Numbered from the stretch's first letter, positions 19,136 to 31,831 are shown. The stretch is DNA of 64,000 bases from Sphaerolaimus hirsutus (GCA_964036195.1 OZ038452.1:27291785-27355784), one strand, 5' to 3'. Notes: generated from the sequence alone by a model not told the origin. Made by a program: numbers and translations.

Positions 19136-22100
19136 TCACATATTTAGTTGCCATAGAATTGCCATGTAAGTCAAAACAATTGATCCCAACTGTAAAGAAC
19201 TAACGGGGTTATATATGAGGCATCTAGTTCCGAATGTCGTTAAGTCCATCATTTTGGGTTTTTTCAAAATTGCATTTGAAATTTCAAAGTTGGCCCAAGC
19301 AGGCAACTTTAAAGTGACAAGTCTTGCCCAAAACTTTTTGAAAAGCTTATGAATTTGTCTACATTTTCCATATTTTAAACCCTCTGGCCGGAATATATAC
19401 TCATAGTTATGATGAGTTTTTTAACATCACCTCAGCAGATTCAGTGGAGATAACGAGTTTCGGGTGAAATTTCACTCGAATGTCGGTATCTCCACTTCCT
19501 ATTTATTACCTGTTCCACCTCATCATACCGTATCTATAAGGTGTTAAAATTCATATATTGATGCTGGCATACTACACAAAGGACTTGCTATGTATAGCAT
19601 TAATGGTAGGGGAATTATGCCTTTTTCATGTAGTGGCTCCAAATGGCGCCATTTTTATGGAGTGGTGTCATGGACTCGGAAACTGCGCCAATTTTATGAA
19701 GTGGCGCCATGGACTCGGAAACGGCGCCATTTTTATGGAGTGGCGCCATGGACTCGGAAACGGCGCCATTTTTATGGAGTGGCGCCATGAACTCGGAAAC
19801 GGCGCTATTTTTATGGAGTGGCACCATGGACTTGGAAATGGCGCCATTTTTATGGAGTGGCGCCATGGACTCGGAAAAGGTGCCATTTTTATGGAGGGGC
19901 GCCATGGACTTCGAAATGGCGCCATTTTTATGGAGTGGCGCCATGGACTCGGAAACAGCGCCAATTTTATGGAGTGGCGCCATGGACTTGGAAACTGCGC
20001 CAATTTTATGAAGTGGCGCCATGGACTCGGAAACGGCGCCATTTTTATGGAGTGGCGCCATGGACTCGGAAACGGCGCCATTTTTATGGAGTGGAGCCAT
20101 GAACTCGGAAACGGCGCTATTTTTATGGAGTGGCACCATGGACTTGGAAATGGCGCCATTTTTATGGAGTGGCGCCATGGACTCGGAAAAGGTGCCATTT
20201 TTATGGAGGGGCGCCATGGACTTAGAAATGGCGCCATTTTTATAGAGTGGCGCCATTGACTTGGAAACGGCACCAATTTTATGAAGTGGCGCCATGGACT
20301 CGGAAATGGCGCCATTTTTATGGAGTGGCGCCATGGACTCGGAAACGGCGCCATTTTTATGGAGTGGCGCCATGGACTCGGAATGGACTTGGAAACGGTG
20401 CCATTTTTATGGAGTGGCGCCATGGACTCGGAAATGGTGCCATTTTTATGGAGTGGCGCCATGGACTCGGAAACGGTTCCATTTTTATGGAGTGGCGCCA
20501 TGGACTCGGAAACGGTTCCATTTTTATGGAGTGGCGCAATGGACTCAGAAAAGGTGCCATTTTTATGGAGGGGCGCCATGGACTCGGAAATGGCGCCATT
20601 TTTATAGAGTGGCACCATTGACTCGGAAACGGCACCATTTTTATGGAGTGGCGCCATGGACTCGGAAATGGCACCATTTTTATGGAGTGGCACCATGGAC
20701 TCGGAAATGGCGCCATTTTTATGGAGTGGCGCCGTGGACTCGGAATGGACTTGGAAACGGTGCCATTTTTATGGAGTGGCGCCATGGACTCGGAAATGGC
20801 GCCATTTTTATGGAGTGGCGCCATGGACTCGGAAATGGCGCCATTTTTATGGAGTGGCGCCATGGACTCGGAAACGGTTCCATTTTTATGGAGTGGCGCC
20901 ATGGACTCGGAAACGGTGCCATTTTTATGGAGTGGCGCCATGGACTCGGAAATGGCACCATTTTTATGGAGTGGCACCATGGACTCGGAAATGGCGCCAT
21001 TTTTATGGAGTGGCGCCATGGACTCGGAAACGGCGCCATTTTTATGGAATGGCTCCATGGACTTGGAAACTGCACCATTTTTATGGAGTGGCACCATGGA
21101 CTTCAAAACGGCACCATTTTTATGGAATGGCGCCATGGACTCCAAAATGGCACCATTTTTATGGAATGGTGCCATTGACTTGGAAACTGCACCATTTTTA
21201 TGGAATGGCGCCATGGACTTGAAAATGGTGCCATTTTTAGGGGGGGCACCAGACTCCAAAGTGGCGCCATTTTTATGGAGTGGTGCCATAGACTTTTTTC
21301 AAAATTTTGTCATCTTTTTTTCTAAATTAAAAAAAAAATTTTTTCAAACTTTTTCCTGCCATGGACTTTAAAATGGCGCCATTTTTATGCAGTGGTGCCA
21401 CAGACTCCAAAATGGTGCCATTTTTATCGAATGGCACCATGGACTTAAAAATGATGCCATTTTTATGGAATGGTGCCATAGACTTGAAAACTGCGCCATT
21501 TTTAGGGGGGCACCAGACTCCAAAGTGGCGCCATTTTTATGGAGTGGTGCCATAGATTTATCTTTTCAAATAAATAAAAAAAAATCAAATTTTATTCAAA
21601 TTTTTTTAAGTTTTTTTTCAAAATTTTTTCATCTTTTTTTCTAAATTAAAAAAAAAATTTTTTCAAACTTTTTCCCGCCATGGACTCCAAAATGGCGCCA
21701 TTTTTATGCAGTGGCGCCTAGGGTTCAAACGGGATCCCGATCCCGATCCCGGATCCCGTGAAATTCCGGGATTTATCAGTCCCGATCCCGATCCCGATCC
21801 CGAAACCCCAATCCCGATCCCAATCCCGATCCCGAAATCTCAAAAATACCAATCCCGATCCCGATCCCAATCCCGAAAATTTTCAAATCCCGATCCCGAT
21901 CCCGAGAAACTCCCAAGTCCGGGATCCCGATCCCGGAAAGATTAGTGGAAATTATAAAAAGTGAAATAATGACGTTTTTGCATGCAAAAAAGTGGATGCA
22001 AACCCCAGCGTCAATTTTATGCCACTTTTCTGGCATCCAACAGCGTTTTGAGACCCTTATGAACAACTGTGAATGCCAGAAAAATGGCCGAAATCTCTAT

Positions 22101-25100
22101 CCCTAGAACCCAATCCCGATCCCGGAAAAATGCCTATCCCAATCCCGATCCCGATCCCGTGACCCCAATCCCAGCCAATCCCGATCCCGATCCCGATCCC
22201 GAAATCTCAAAAAACCAATCCCGATCCCGATCCCGATCCCGAGACCCCAATCCCGATCCCGATCCCGATCCCGAAATCTCAAAAAGTGAATCCCGATCCC
22301 GATCCCGATCCCGAAAAGTCAATCCCGTTTGAACCCTAGTGGCGCCACAGACTCCAAGATGGTGCCATTTTTATGGAATGGCACAATGGACTTGAAAATG
22401 ACACCATTTTTATGGAATGGTGCCATTGACTTGAAAACTGCGCTATTTTTAGGGGGGCACCAAACTCCAAAGTAGCGCCAAGTACCAAACTTTTCTCAAA
22501 GTACCTATACGTAAATGTAAAGTATTTATTTTTTACTCGCCCCCTGAGTACAGACAGAATTTTACGTAGTACGAAAGTACGTAAATCTAATTTTTTTACT
22601 TTTACTCATGAGTAAACATGAGTAAAATAATTTTTCCTCAGAAAACATAAAAGTGAGTATTTTTTAAGGAATTTAGCCCCAATTTTCACTCAAAATTACT
22701 TGTTTTCATACTCTTTTAATTTATAAACTTCAAATTCATTAGTTTACGTGTTATGAGCGTATTTTCAGCTATTTTTTGAAATATTTTTCTATTTTTCATC
22801 TGTTTTCTCCCTTTTTCCAACTATGCCTTTGGAAAAGCCTATAACAAAGCTTATCTGAAATACGTTTTCTGTACTCGAGTACTTTCAAAAAGTATACGTA
22901 AAAGCGAGTACACGTACTTTTTACAAAGTATACGTAAACGTATTTACTCAGAACTTGAGTATACGTACTTTTTGAGTAAAAGTAAATACTTTTTAACAAC
23001 TATGCTGGTAAGAAGTTGTTTATGATTGTTTAAATTGTTTATGATTGTGGGAACCCAGCGATTGTAATTTTTAGAATCTGGAAAATCTCTGGGTGGCAGG
23101 GGGGCGCATTGTCCCTTCACGCAACATTTGATTTCGGCTGACCAGTCTCCCAGACATTAAGCCAGTGAAAATGGACTCATTTCCTGTCCATGTCGCTGTA
23201 AAAGCCTGTAAACTACCTATGTACTCAGCGGACATCACACATTTGTATGGAAACGTACAATAACACATCTGAATAATGAACCAAAAATAACACAGCTTTT
23301 CACTACAATATTTCGTTTTTACTAAAGTCGGCGGACATTTCACCCTACAAAATCGGAGAGTTAGAATTTGCTCGTGAATAGAGCGAACAACAAAACTTGT
23401 GTCCCACGCGGACGCTAGAAATTGAAAAAGAAAATCATATTAAAAGAAAAATGGACGTTTCGCTGCGTCCTTGCGTGCCACACCCTAGTTATCTACATTT
23501 TCAATGTTGCTCGTACAGAATTTGACCGTTCAAACTACCATTTTACAGTTCAAACTACCGTTTTTGTTTGTTTTTTTTTGTTCATTTGTTGGCTCCACTC
23601 CAACAGAAGAGAACTTGGCAGCCGGCCAAAATTTCGAGATCCGCTATTAATATGAATAAAATAGGCTCACAACAGCTATATAACCATGTATATAAACAAA
23701 AATAGCGATTATGAAGGTGGAAATTGGCAAAGCGAAGCAAATTCTAACGATTTTTAGCTAACTTTCAGTTTTCACTCTCATTTGTATAATATACAACTGG
23801 TAACTGGGATAAGCGCCAAGTTTTCATACGTGACCCAATCTATTCCAATCGTTAAAATATTGTGTCACAATACCCAATGCTGTCATGCACTCTCCACTGG
23901 AGAGATTGACACAAATGTTTGTAGGGCGATATGTCTGCTGACTTTATGCAACAATTAATTTTGAAATAATTCACAACATTGTATTCATTCAATAAGGTAG
24001 GATTCTGTTCATACTTTCCGGTCCGCTGAGTATACTGCTGTTTTGGCGTCAATGCCAACGCCAGTGGCGCCTACAAATGGCGCCTGCGCCATGGCGCCAT
24101 TCCCTTACTACAGAGGTAAAAAAAAATTTTTTTTGGGGGCCCCCCATTCGCTGGGCTCCGCCCCACTCAAAAATCCTGGCTACATCCCTGAATTCCCTGT
24201 AAAATGTTGAAAGTCATCTAAAAGACCATGCAAAATGTCATGTAAAAGACCCTGAAAAAAACTCATAAGTCATGCAAAACATTGAAAACTGTAACAAATA
24301 TAAAATAAAATAAGTGAAAGGATGAAATATGATGGAGATGGAGTCGGATAATCGCACTCGCACCCATGATACGCTGGAAGATGATTCTAATGATACATCA
24401 ATGTATTTAAATTCAGTCTTTATATGAGAATCAAAATGAACTCCATAAAAATGGCGCCATTTTCAAGTTCATGGCACCATTCCATAAAAATGGCGCAGTT
24501 TCCAAGTCCATGGCGCCACTCTATGAAAATGGCACAGTTTCCAAATCCATGGCATTATTCCATCAAAATGGCACCAGTTTGGAGTCCATGGCGCCACTCC
24601 AGAAAAATGGCACCACTTTCAAGTCCATGGTGCCATTCCATAAAAATGGCACAATTTTGGAGTCCATGGCGCCACTCCATAAAAATGGCGCAATTTTGGA
24701 GTCCATGACAGAAAAAAACTTGGAAAAAAATCTGAAAAAAAAACTTGAAAAAGTTTTTTTTTTTAAATCTGAAAAAATTAGAAAAAAATTTGAAAAAATT
24801 GAAAAAAATTTGTAATAAAATTTAGAAAAATTGAGGAAAACAATGAAGAAAAACAAATTATAAAATGTAAAAAAAAATTTAAAAAAATTTGAAAAAAAAT
24901 ATTTAAAAAATATAAAAAAAGTAATATTAAAAATGTATAAAAAAAAATAAAAAAAATTGAAACTAAAAATTTGAAGAAAAAAATAAAAAAAAATAATAAT
25001 TAAAATTATTTAAACTCCATTTAAATTTGGCACCACTCCATAAAAATGGCGCAGTTTCCAAGTCCATGGCACCACTCCATAAAAATGGCACAATTTTGGA

Positions 25101-28100
25101 GTCCATGGCAGAAAAAAACTTGAAAAAAATCAGAAAAAAAAAACTTGAAAAATTTTTTTTTTTTTAATCTGAAAAAATTTGAAAAAATTAGAAAAAAATT
25201 TGAAAAAATTGAAAAAAATTTGTAATAAAATTTAGAAAAATTGAGGAAAAAAATGAAGAAAAAAAAATAATAAAATGTAAAAAAAAATTTAAAAAAATTT
25301 GAAAAAAAATATTAAAAAAATACAAAAAAAAGTAATATTAAAAATGTATAAAAAAAAAATTGAAACTAAAAATTTGAAGAAAAAAATAATAAAAAATAAT
25401 AATAAAAATTATTTAAAAAATTTTTAAAAAAAATTTAAAAAAAACTGACAGAAAAAAAAATTGAAAAAAAAACTTTTAAAAAGACTATGGCGTCGCTTTC
25501 ATAAAAATGGTACAGTTTCCAAGTCCATGGCGCCATTCCATAAAAATGGCATCATTTTGGAGTCCATGGTGCCACTCCATAAAAATGGCACCATTTTGGA
25601 GTCCATGCCGCCACTCCATAAAAATGGCGCCATTTTTGAGTCCATGGCACCACTCCATAAAAATGGCGCCGTTTCCGAGTCCATGGCGCCACTTCATAAA
25701 ATTGGCGCCGTTTCCAAGTCCATGGCGCCAGTCCATAAAAATGGCGCAGTTTCCAAGTCCATGGCACCACTCCATAAAAATGGCACAATTTTGGAGTCCA
25801 CGGCAGAAAAAAACTTGAAAAAAATCAGAAAAAAAAACTTGAAAAAAATTTTTTTTTTTAAATCTGAAAAAATTAGAAAAAATTAGAAAAAAATTTGAAA
25901 AAATTTAAAAAAATTTAGAAAAATTGAGGAAAAAAATGAAGAAAAAAAAATTATAAAATGTAAAAAAAAATTTAAAAAAATTTGAAAAAAAATATTTAAA
26001 AAATATAAAAAAAGTAATATTAAAAATGTATAAAAAAAAATTAAAAAAATTGAAACTAAAAATTTGAAGAAAAAAATAATAAAAAATAATAATTAAAATT
26101 ATTTAAAAAATTTTTAAAAAATTTTAAAAAAAAACTGACAGAAAAAAAAATTGAAGAAAAAACTTTTAAAAAGACTATGGCGTCGCTTTCATAAAAATGG
26201 TACAGTTTCCAAGTCCATGGCGCCACTCCATAAAAATGGCATCATTTTGGAGTCCATGGTGCCACTCCATAAAAATGGCACCATTTTGGAGTCCATGCCG
26301 CCACTCCATAAAAATGGCGCCATTTTTGAGTCCATGGCACCACTCCATAAAAATGGCGCAGTTTCCAAGTCCATGGCATCACTCCATAAAAATGGCACAA
26401 TTTTGGAGTCCATGGCAGAAAAAAACTTTAAAAAAATCAGAAAAAAAAACTTGAAAAAAAATTTTTTTTTTTAATCTGAAAAAATTTGAAAAAATTAGAA
26501 AAAAATTAGAAAAAATTGAAAAAAATTTGTAATAAAATTTAGAAAAATTGAGGAAAAAAATGAAGAAAAAAAAATAATAAAATGTATAAAAAAAATTTAA
26601 AAAAATTTGAAAAAAAATATTAAAAAAATATAAAAAAAGTAATATTAAAAATGTATAAAAAAAAAATTGAAACTAAAAATTTGAAGAAAAAAATAATAAA
26701 AAATAATAATAAAAATTATTTAAAAAATTTTTAAAAAAAATTTAAAAAAAACTGACAGAAAAAAAAATTGAAAAAAAAACTTTTAAAAAGACTATGGAGT
26801 CGCTTTCATAAAAATGGTACAGTTTCCAAGTCCATGGCACCACTCCATAAAAATGGCATCATTTTGGAGTCCATGGTGCCACTCCATAAAAATGGCACCA
26901 TTTTGGAGTCCATGCTGCCACTCCATAAAAATGGCGCCATTTTTGAGTCCATGGCACCACTCCATAAAAATGGCGCAGTTTCCAAGTCCATGGCACCACT
27001 CCATAAAAATGGCGCAGTTTCCCAGTCCATGGCGCCACTCCATAAAAATGGCGCCATTTTCGAGTTCATGGTGCCACTCCATAAAAATGGCGCAGTTTCC
27101 AAGTCCATGGCACCACTCCATAAAAATGGCGCAGTTTCCAAGTCCATGGCGCCACTCCATAAAAATGGCGCCATTTTCGAGTCCATGGCGCCAGTCCATA
27201 AAAATGGCGCAGTTTCCAAGTCCATGGCACCACTCCATAAAAATGGCGCAGTTTCCAAGTCCATGGCGCCACTCCATAAAAATGGTGCCATTTCCTAGTC
27301 CATGGCGCCACTCCATAAAAATGGCGCCGTTTCCTAGTCTGTGGCGCAACTCAATAAAAATGGCGCTGTTTCCTAGTCCATGGCACCACTACATAAAAAT
27401 GGCGCCGTTTGCTAGTCCATGGCGCCACTCCATAAAAATGGCGCCATTTTCAAATCCATGGCGCCACTCCATAAAAATGGCGCCATTTCCTAGTCCATGG
27501 CGCCACTCCATAAAAATGGCGACATTTCCGAATCCATGGCGCCACTCCATAAAAATGGCGCCGTTTCCTAGTCCATGGCACCACTACATAAAAATGGCGC
27601 CGTTTGCTAGTCCATGGCGCCACTCCATAAAAATGGCGCCATTTCCTAGTCCATGGTGCCACTCCATAAAAATGGCGCCGTTTCCTAGTCCATGGCGCCA
27701 CTCCATAAAAATGGCGCCATTTCCTAGTCCATGGTGCCACTCCATAAAAATGGCGCCGTTTCCTAGTCCATGGCGCCACTCCATAAAAATGGCGCCGTTT
27801 CCTAGTCCGTGGCGCCACTCCATAAGAAGCCACCCTATAAAAATGGTGTCATTTGAGAGTAAATCTATGAGTGGACATACCGACATTCGGACAAAGATTT
27901 TTTGGAGATACCGACATTCGGAAAAAGTTTTTTTGGAGATAACGAGTTTCGAGTGATTTTTTCAAAAAACAGGTTCAGATTTCTATACCGTAATTCGGAT
28001 GATTTTTCCAATTTTGTATGGGGTTTTAGACAAATCAGTGCAATTCTATACCGTAATTCGGAAATAGATTTCTGGCAGTGGAGATACCGAGTTTCGAGTG

Positions 28101-31100
28101 AAATAAATGTTGGCTTTTTGTGGACATACCGAGATTCGAGTGAAATTTCATCAATTTCAGGGTGGACATACCGACATTCGGATGATTTTTTTCGATTTTT
28201 TCAAAAATTGGTGTCTCTGTATGTCGGGAACGGAGTGAGATATTGAGAAAAAAAAAATTCTATAATGAACAAATATATATGCATATATCAGATCTGCACC
28301 TAACTCATTTTTTGTCATTTTGGTCCTTACCGACATACGGAACTAGATGCCTCATATACTAGACATTGCACCCAGGCTGCTGTGAATAGGATGCACCTCA
28401 GTCCTTCACTGATTGAGAACAACTCATGAGCTTAAATTTTTCACACTACAATTTTTCCAATTATCTATTTCACATGACCCTGTACATGTAGTCATGAAAA
28501 CGTGGCAGTCATGTAAATAGAACCGCCAGTCATGTATTTATACCCTCTCGTCATGTAGACACATTACTCTTGTATAGGGGTGTAAATGACTAGTGGGCAG
28601 GGATAAGCAATGCAATTTCTGAACCATTTTTGATCATTAGTTGGATTTGATTATATCTAGCAGTGAAATTTGCAGTTTCGTTTTTGCTGTTGGGTAGAAT
28701 GAACTGATTTCACTGATTGTGAAATGTACCCTGATTTAAACCACATGCTTTACACCAAATATTTCCTTATTTGATGAATACTATCATGTAATAAATTATT
28801 AGAAACACAAAATTCACAAATATGAAAGCAATGTAACATGATTAAAAAATTATGGTTCTATATGCAGTTAGAATATGGTAACTTGCAGCATTCAGTTACA
28901 GTGTGTGGAAAAAATGAAAATTACAATCATCTTATTATTGGTTTTTGTTGCAGTGCATTTTGTAAAGAAATGTTTTCAGCTGAATCCCCATTGAAATACA
29001 TTTGTAAATGTTCCAAAATGACTGCTGTACAATTTTTTTGACAATGGCCTAATAAGCTATTACCACATAATTTAATTAACACATTCCTTTCAAAAAGTGC
29101 ACTTGAAACAAGCTTCTCAAACAAGCCACTGTTCAATGGTAAATAGGTGGAGATAATGCTAAGTCCCTCCCACTGGCAGAATGCCATGTGAATAACTCCA
29201 ATCTCCAATATGGAGTTTTGAAGTTACATGCACTTTCTTCGTGTTATTATTTATATGGATGGGAGCTGGAAGATTGAAGTGGAACTTTTTATTGGAAAGA
29301 GATATCAATCCAATTCTGCATATTTCGGCATTGTCTTTCTCAATCAAGAGAAGGAATTTTCTACAGCAAAGATAGCATGTACAGAAATAACATTCCAGCA
29401 ATTTTGAATTCTGGAAGTGGGCAAAATGGATATATACAAAGTTGCACGTCACTGAAATACAAAAAATGAACTCTACAAGCATTTGTAATCATTTTATTAA
29501 TCAAACAACCAAAATTGGTTGCTACATGACTAGCAGGTCTACATGACTACTGGGTAGAAATAGATGACTGGTGGGTTTACATGATTAGTGGATTTACATG
29601 ACTAGGGGGCCTACACATTTTTTGACAAGATGGGTGTATTTAAAACATCATTGTTGCATTCATGAAAGTTGGTATGAACAGGGATGGCTTTTTACTAGGG
29701 TACATGTAGATCTTCTTCTGACACTGGTTTCAGCACAATTTCAAGCAGCCTGAGTATAAATAAGGCATATAATGTTACTCACTGTGAACAATATAGATTT
29801 TGAGAATGTGAATATCTGCCAGCATGTAATTGCCCAAGTTGTAGAATTAAACCTCACAAAATAACCATTTATTATAGTAGTCAGCTGTGATACACATTTT
29901 TTTATATGTTGATTTAATACAGCAGTGGGTTCATAAAAACACCTTTTTCTTTGGCTTTGTAGGACTCATTTTCATATGAAGGATGTGTGGGAACACCAAA
30001 ATCTGAATTCAGGCATATTATGCGGATGTTTTGTAAAGATGTATATTCAAGGAAAAATGTCTTGGTAAAATACGACTAACTTGTTCATTAGCAAATGCAG
30101 CAGCTGTTGCTAATGGGATTATAATCATCATGGATCCAAACATTCTAGCTATTATAAGGAAAATATATTTCTTGGGAAGTTTGCCATAAATCAAAAATGT
30201 AAACAATGTGAACATCATGGATGTCATAATAGGGATCTCCAAAATGAATATAAGTAGAAAATCTTTTGATGCGTATTCATCCAGTTTTTGCATTACATGA
30301 CAAAAGTTATGATGAGTAGACAACAAATAATACACAATTTTCTTACTCTTCCATTCTGACCTACTTAGATTTGATGAAGCATCATTGAACTTAATTAATG
30401 CACCTGATACATGGATTAAAACTTCAAATACAGTATAACAATAAGACATGAAAGTAAAAATGGCAATTTGTTTCGAAATTTCCCCCATAACATCAAACCA
30501 GTATACAACATCTGGGTTCAAAACTGTGGATAAAACCATTGTCTGATTGTGTGAATAAGAAAGTGAATCTGCAAAAAACTCAAAATCTCCAGCAGTCACT
30601 GCAATGTCAAATATACTTATGGTCAGAGCAACAACAAAATAACATATTTTTCCAGCAGTTTGTGAAATTGAAGGTTGATCACTTCTTGGGTTATAGACAC
30701 AATGCATTAAAGAGTTCCATCTCTTTATCATTTGGGTCTTCATATTGATATAAATGTAACAAATAAGTGCCTTTACATGTATTATAGTATACAACAGGCT
30801 CCACACAATGTATGCAAAATCTAAAGTTGTCTTTTCATTAGCCACCACATAGAGAGGAGAATATTCCTGCTGCCATTCCTACATGCCATAAGAACAAAGC
30901 ATATATGAGCAGAGAAACGAGTTCACCACATTTGCTTGTGTTATTGTGTGTAATTTACTTTCTTCAAATTTGACTTTCTTCGAAGTCACTTTTTTGATAA
31001 ATTTTGCCCCAATTTTCATATTTTAGCCCAATTTCACCTTCATATCTACTACAATCCATACCTTTCCCCTTATTTTTGGCAATGCATGTGCTTATTTATA

Positions 31101-31498
31101 TACCATTTTTGGCTATTTTCCCCTTTTATGCCTTGAAAAATCTTAACTGATAGCTTTAAAAGCCTATCTGAAATACATATTCTGCACAAGTCATTTCAGA
31201 AAGTATTTTTTGGAACACTAAATGTGGTCAAAAAGACCAGTGAAATGGCATTAAGGAAATGGGTTATCTACCCAACATATGGAGGGTATCTTTTGATGCA
31301 AAACATACCAAGAACAAGTATGGACACAATAGTCCACTTAACAATCCATGTAAATTGTTTGGCCTTCTGCTTAAACTGCAGCATATCTGGTAGATTTGTA
31401 CTGATTGGCCATGCAAAAAGAAACAAGAATATCAAAGTTATTCTGTCAACCAAAGTCTTGCAATAAAACAATGGTGCATAGGCTTTATGTATTGTCAT
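19136..31498 (-). CDS. Gustatory receptor-like seven-TM chemoreceptor, gene A (one frameshift)
   Basis: Exons in transcription order: 31498-31309 (ATG), 30878-30081, 30002-29943, 29884-29783, 19189-19136 (TGA). It would be about 400 residues. Exon 1 ends after ILVLG in phase 1, and the three C-terminal introns are phase 0, as in arthropod Gr genes. The last exon reads LTYMAILWQL, the TM7 TY(x5)Q(F/L) signature. Exon 2 has THHNFCHVMQKLDEY before TM5. Grs are ligand-gated cation channels of chemosensory neurons; ligand unknown. One reading-frame break lies near 30850, between GIFSSL and VVANEK. Exon 2 is 798 bp where phase needs 2 mod 3, so this is either a pseudogene or a base error. The last exon is separated by a 10.6-kb intron carrying the giant foldback. 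It is assigned here because it matches gene C's last exon and no nearer candidate exists. Confidence 0.75.
19639..22480 (+). repeat. 39-bp satellite array, forward orientation
   Basis: About 42 near-contiguous units to 21290, then degraded blocks at 21361-21560, 21680-21718 and 22339-22480. The unit contains GGCGCCATTTTTATGGAG and ends in catggactcggaaac. At 39 bp it is a multiple of three and has no stop in most frames, so it translates as 13-residue repeats such as IFMEWRHGLGNGA. All long frames here on both strands are artefacts. Occasional 9-base indels (near 20383, 20738) recur, which suggests higher-order duplication of blocks of several units. Confidence 0.93.
21719..22338. mobile_element. 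hAT-like MITE with CCCGAT interior, copy 2
   Basis: Ends TAGGGTTCAAACGGGATC and complement, with a perfect 8-bp duplication GTGGCGCC on both sides. The duplicated target is part of the 39-bp satellite, so the element jumped into the array after it had formed. The interior has many tandem cccgat units. Confidence 0.88.
22481..24428. other. Centre of the foldback; no gene
   Basis: 22490-23010 is rich in gtatacgtaaa motifs shared with 46320-46470 and 18650-18760. A TATACTCGG-like fragment is near 24020. A decayed end of the CAGGGACG family with ctggctac is at about 24110-24190. A fragment of the CCCTGTAAA family is at 24191-24260. Open frames at 23071-23343 and 23422-23655 lack any recognisable similarity or splice context. 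Confidence 0.4.
24429..27840 (-). repeat. 39-bp satellite array, inverted orientation
   Basis: The same unit as 19639-22480 on the opposite strand: blocks at 24429-24710, 25020-25110, 25485-25805, 26180-26420 and the longest, 26790-27835. The first blocks are separated by A-rich spacers of about 600 bp that are near copies of each other. This implies duplication of a block-plus-spacer module (25110-25800, 25805-26415, 26420-27000). Confidence 0.92.
24711..26785. repeat. A-rich (aaaaaattt) spacer repeats
   Basis: Three or four near-identical copies of a low-complexity spacer made of A runs broken by tttgaaaaaatt. Each copy contains gtaatattaaaaatgtata and ends ctgacagaaaaaaa...cttttaaaaagactatgg. 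They alternate with satellite blocks. Confidence 0.85.
28359..29782. other. Intronic sequence of Gr gene A; nothing else seen
   Basis: AT-rich. A few short repeats of 'catgtagtcatgtaa / gtctacatgactagtgg' type occur near 28490-28590 and 29530-29610. No exon with Gr character was found here, which is why the last exon is placed at 19136-19189. Confidence 0.45.
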
Positions 31499-31505
31499 GG
31501 TGTAC

Positions 31506-31704
31506 AGGGGCCAGTTCCGCAAAATGAGAAGTGGGAAGTGAAATGGCAAAGGCGACATAAATAGCAAAGGCGAAGTGAAATGGCAAGTGAATTGGCAAAA
31601 GCACAGTAAAAAAAAAAAGTAATTTCTTTTCGCGTTCGCCATTTCACTCGCCATTTCACGTCGCCTTTGCCATTTCACTTCTCATTTTGCGGAACTGGCA
31701 CCAG
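31506..31704. mobile_element. Short inverted-repeat element, CCGCAAAATGAG family
   Basis: A 199-bp hairpin starting ggggccagttccgcaaaatg with the complement at its right end (cattttgcggaactggcacc). It lies seven bases upstream of the gene A start codon, so it probably forms part of the promoter or 5' UTR. Sister copy at 60285-60460. Confidence 0.8.
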
Positions 31705-31831
31705 AATTCAGTGTTGTGCAACACACACACACCAGCAATTTCAATTCGCTAGAATTTTTGTCTGAAATTTAGATTTTGTCATTACGTCTACAATGTATGG
31801 AATTTTCAGAAATAAAATGATATGCATACAC

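Larger units (their letters stand above)
19212..28358. mobile_element. Giant (9.1-kb) foldback element with opposed satellite arrays
   Basis: The inverted ends begin TATATGAGGCATCTAG at 19212, with the complement ending at 28358. They continue into gttccgaatgtcg-like sequence and 'gagtttcgagtg / ccgacattcgg' subterminal repeats on both sides (19390-19530 and 27860-28345). Two arrays of one 39-bp unit lie inside in opposite orientations (19639-22480 and 24429-27840), with A/T-rich and unrelated spacer between. It sits in the last intron of Gr gene A. I found no transposase. A 0.6-kb relative without satellite is at 36458-37076. Confidence 0.7.

Noticed and set aside
19558..21371. Long open frames of up to 342 codons in both strands
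   Set aside because: They are translations of the 39-bp satellite, open in many frames at once; no start context, splice site or family resemblance.
24424..27956. Long open frames (up to 380 codons) with HKNGAVSKSMAPL-like repeats
   Set aside because: Same satellite in inverted orientation; not a gene.
30930..31010. Possible extra Gr exon with KVKFEESKLHTITQ
   Set aside because: Exon 1 splices directly to 30878 in the correct phase (as in gene C); the extra piece leads into a stop.
31268..31678. 136-codon open frame read as one protein
   Set aside because: Its first half is the hairpin element at 31506-31704; only 31309-31498 is coding (Gr exon 1).
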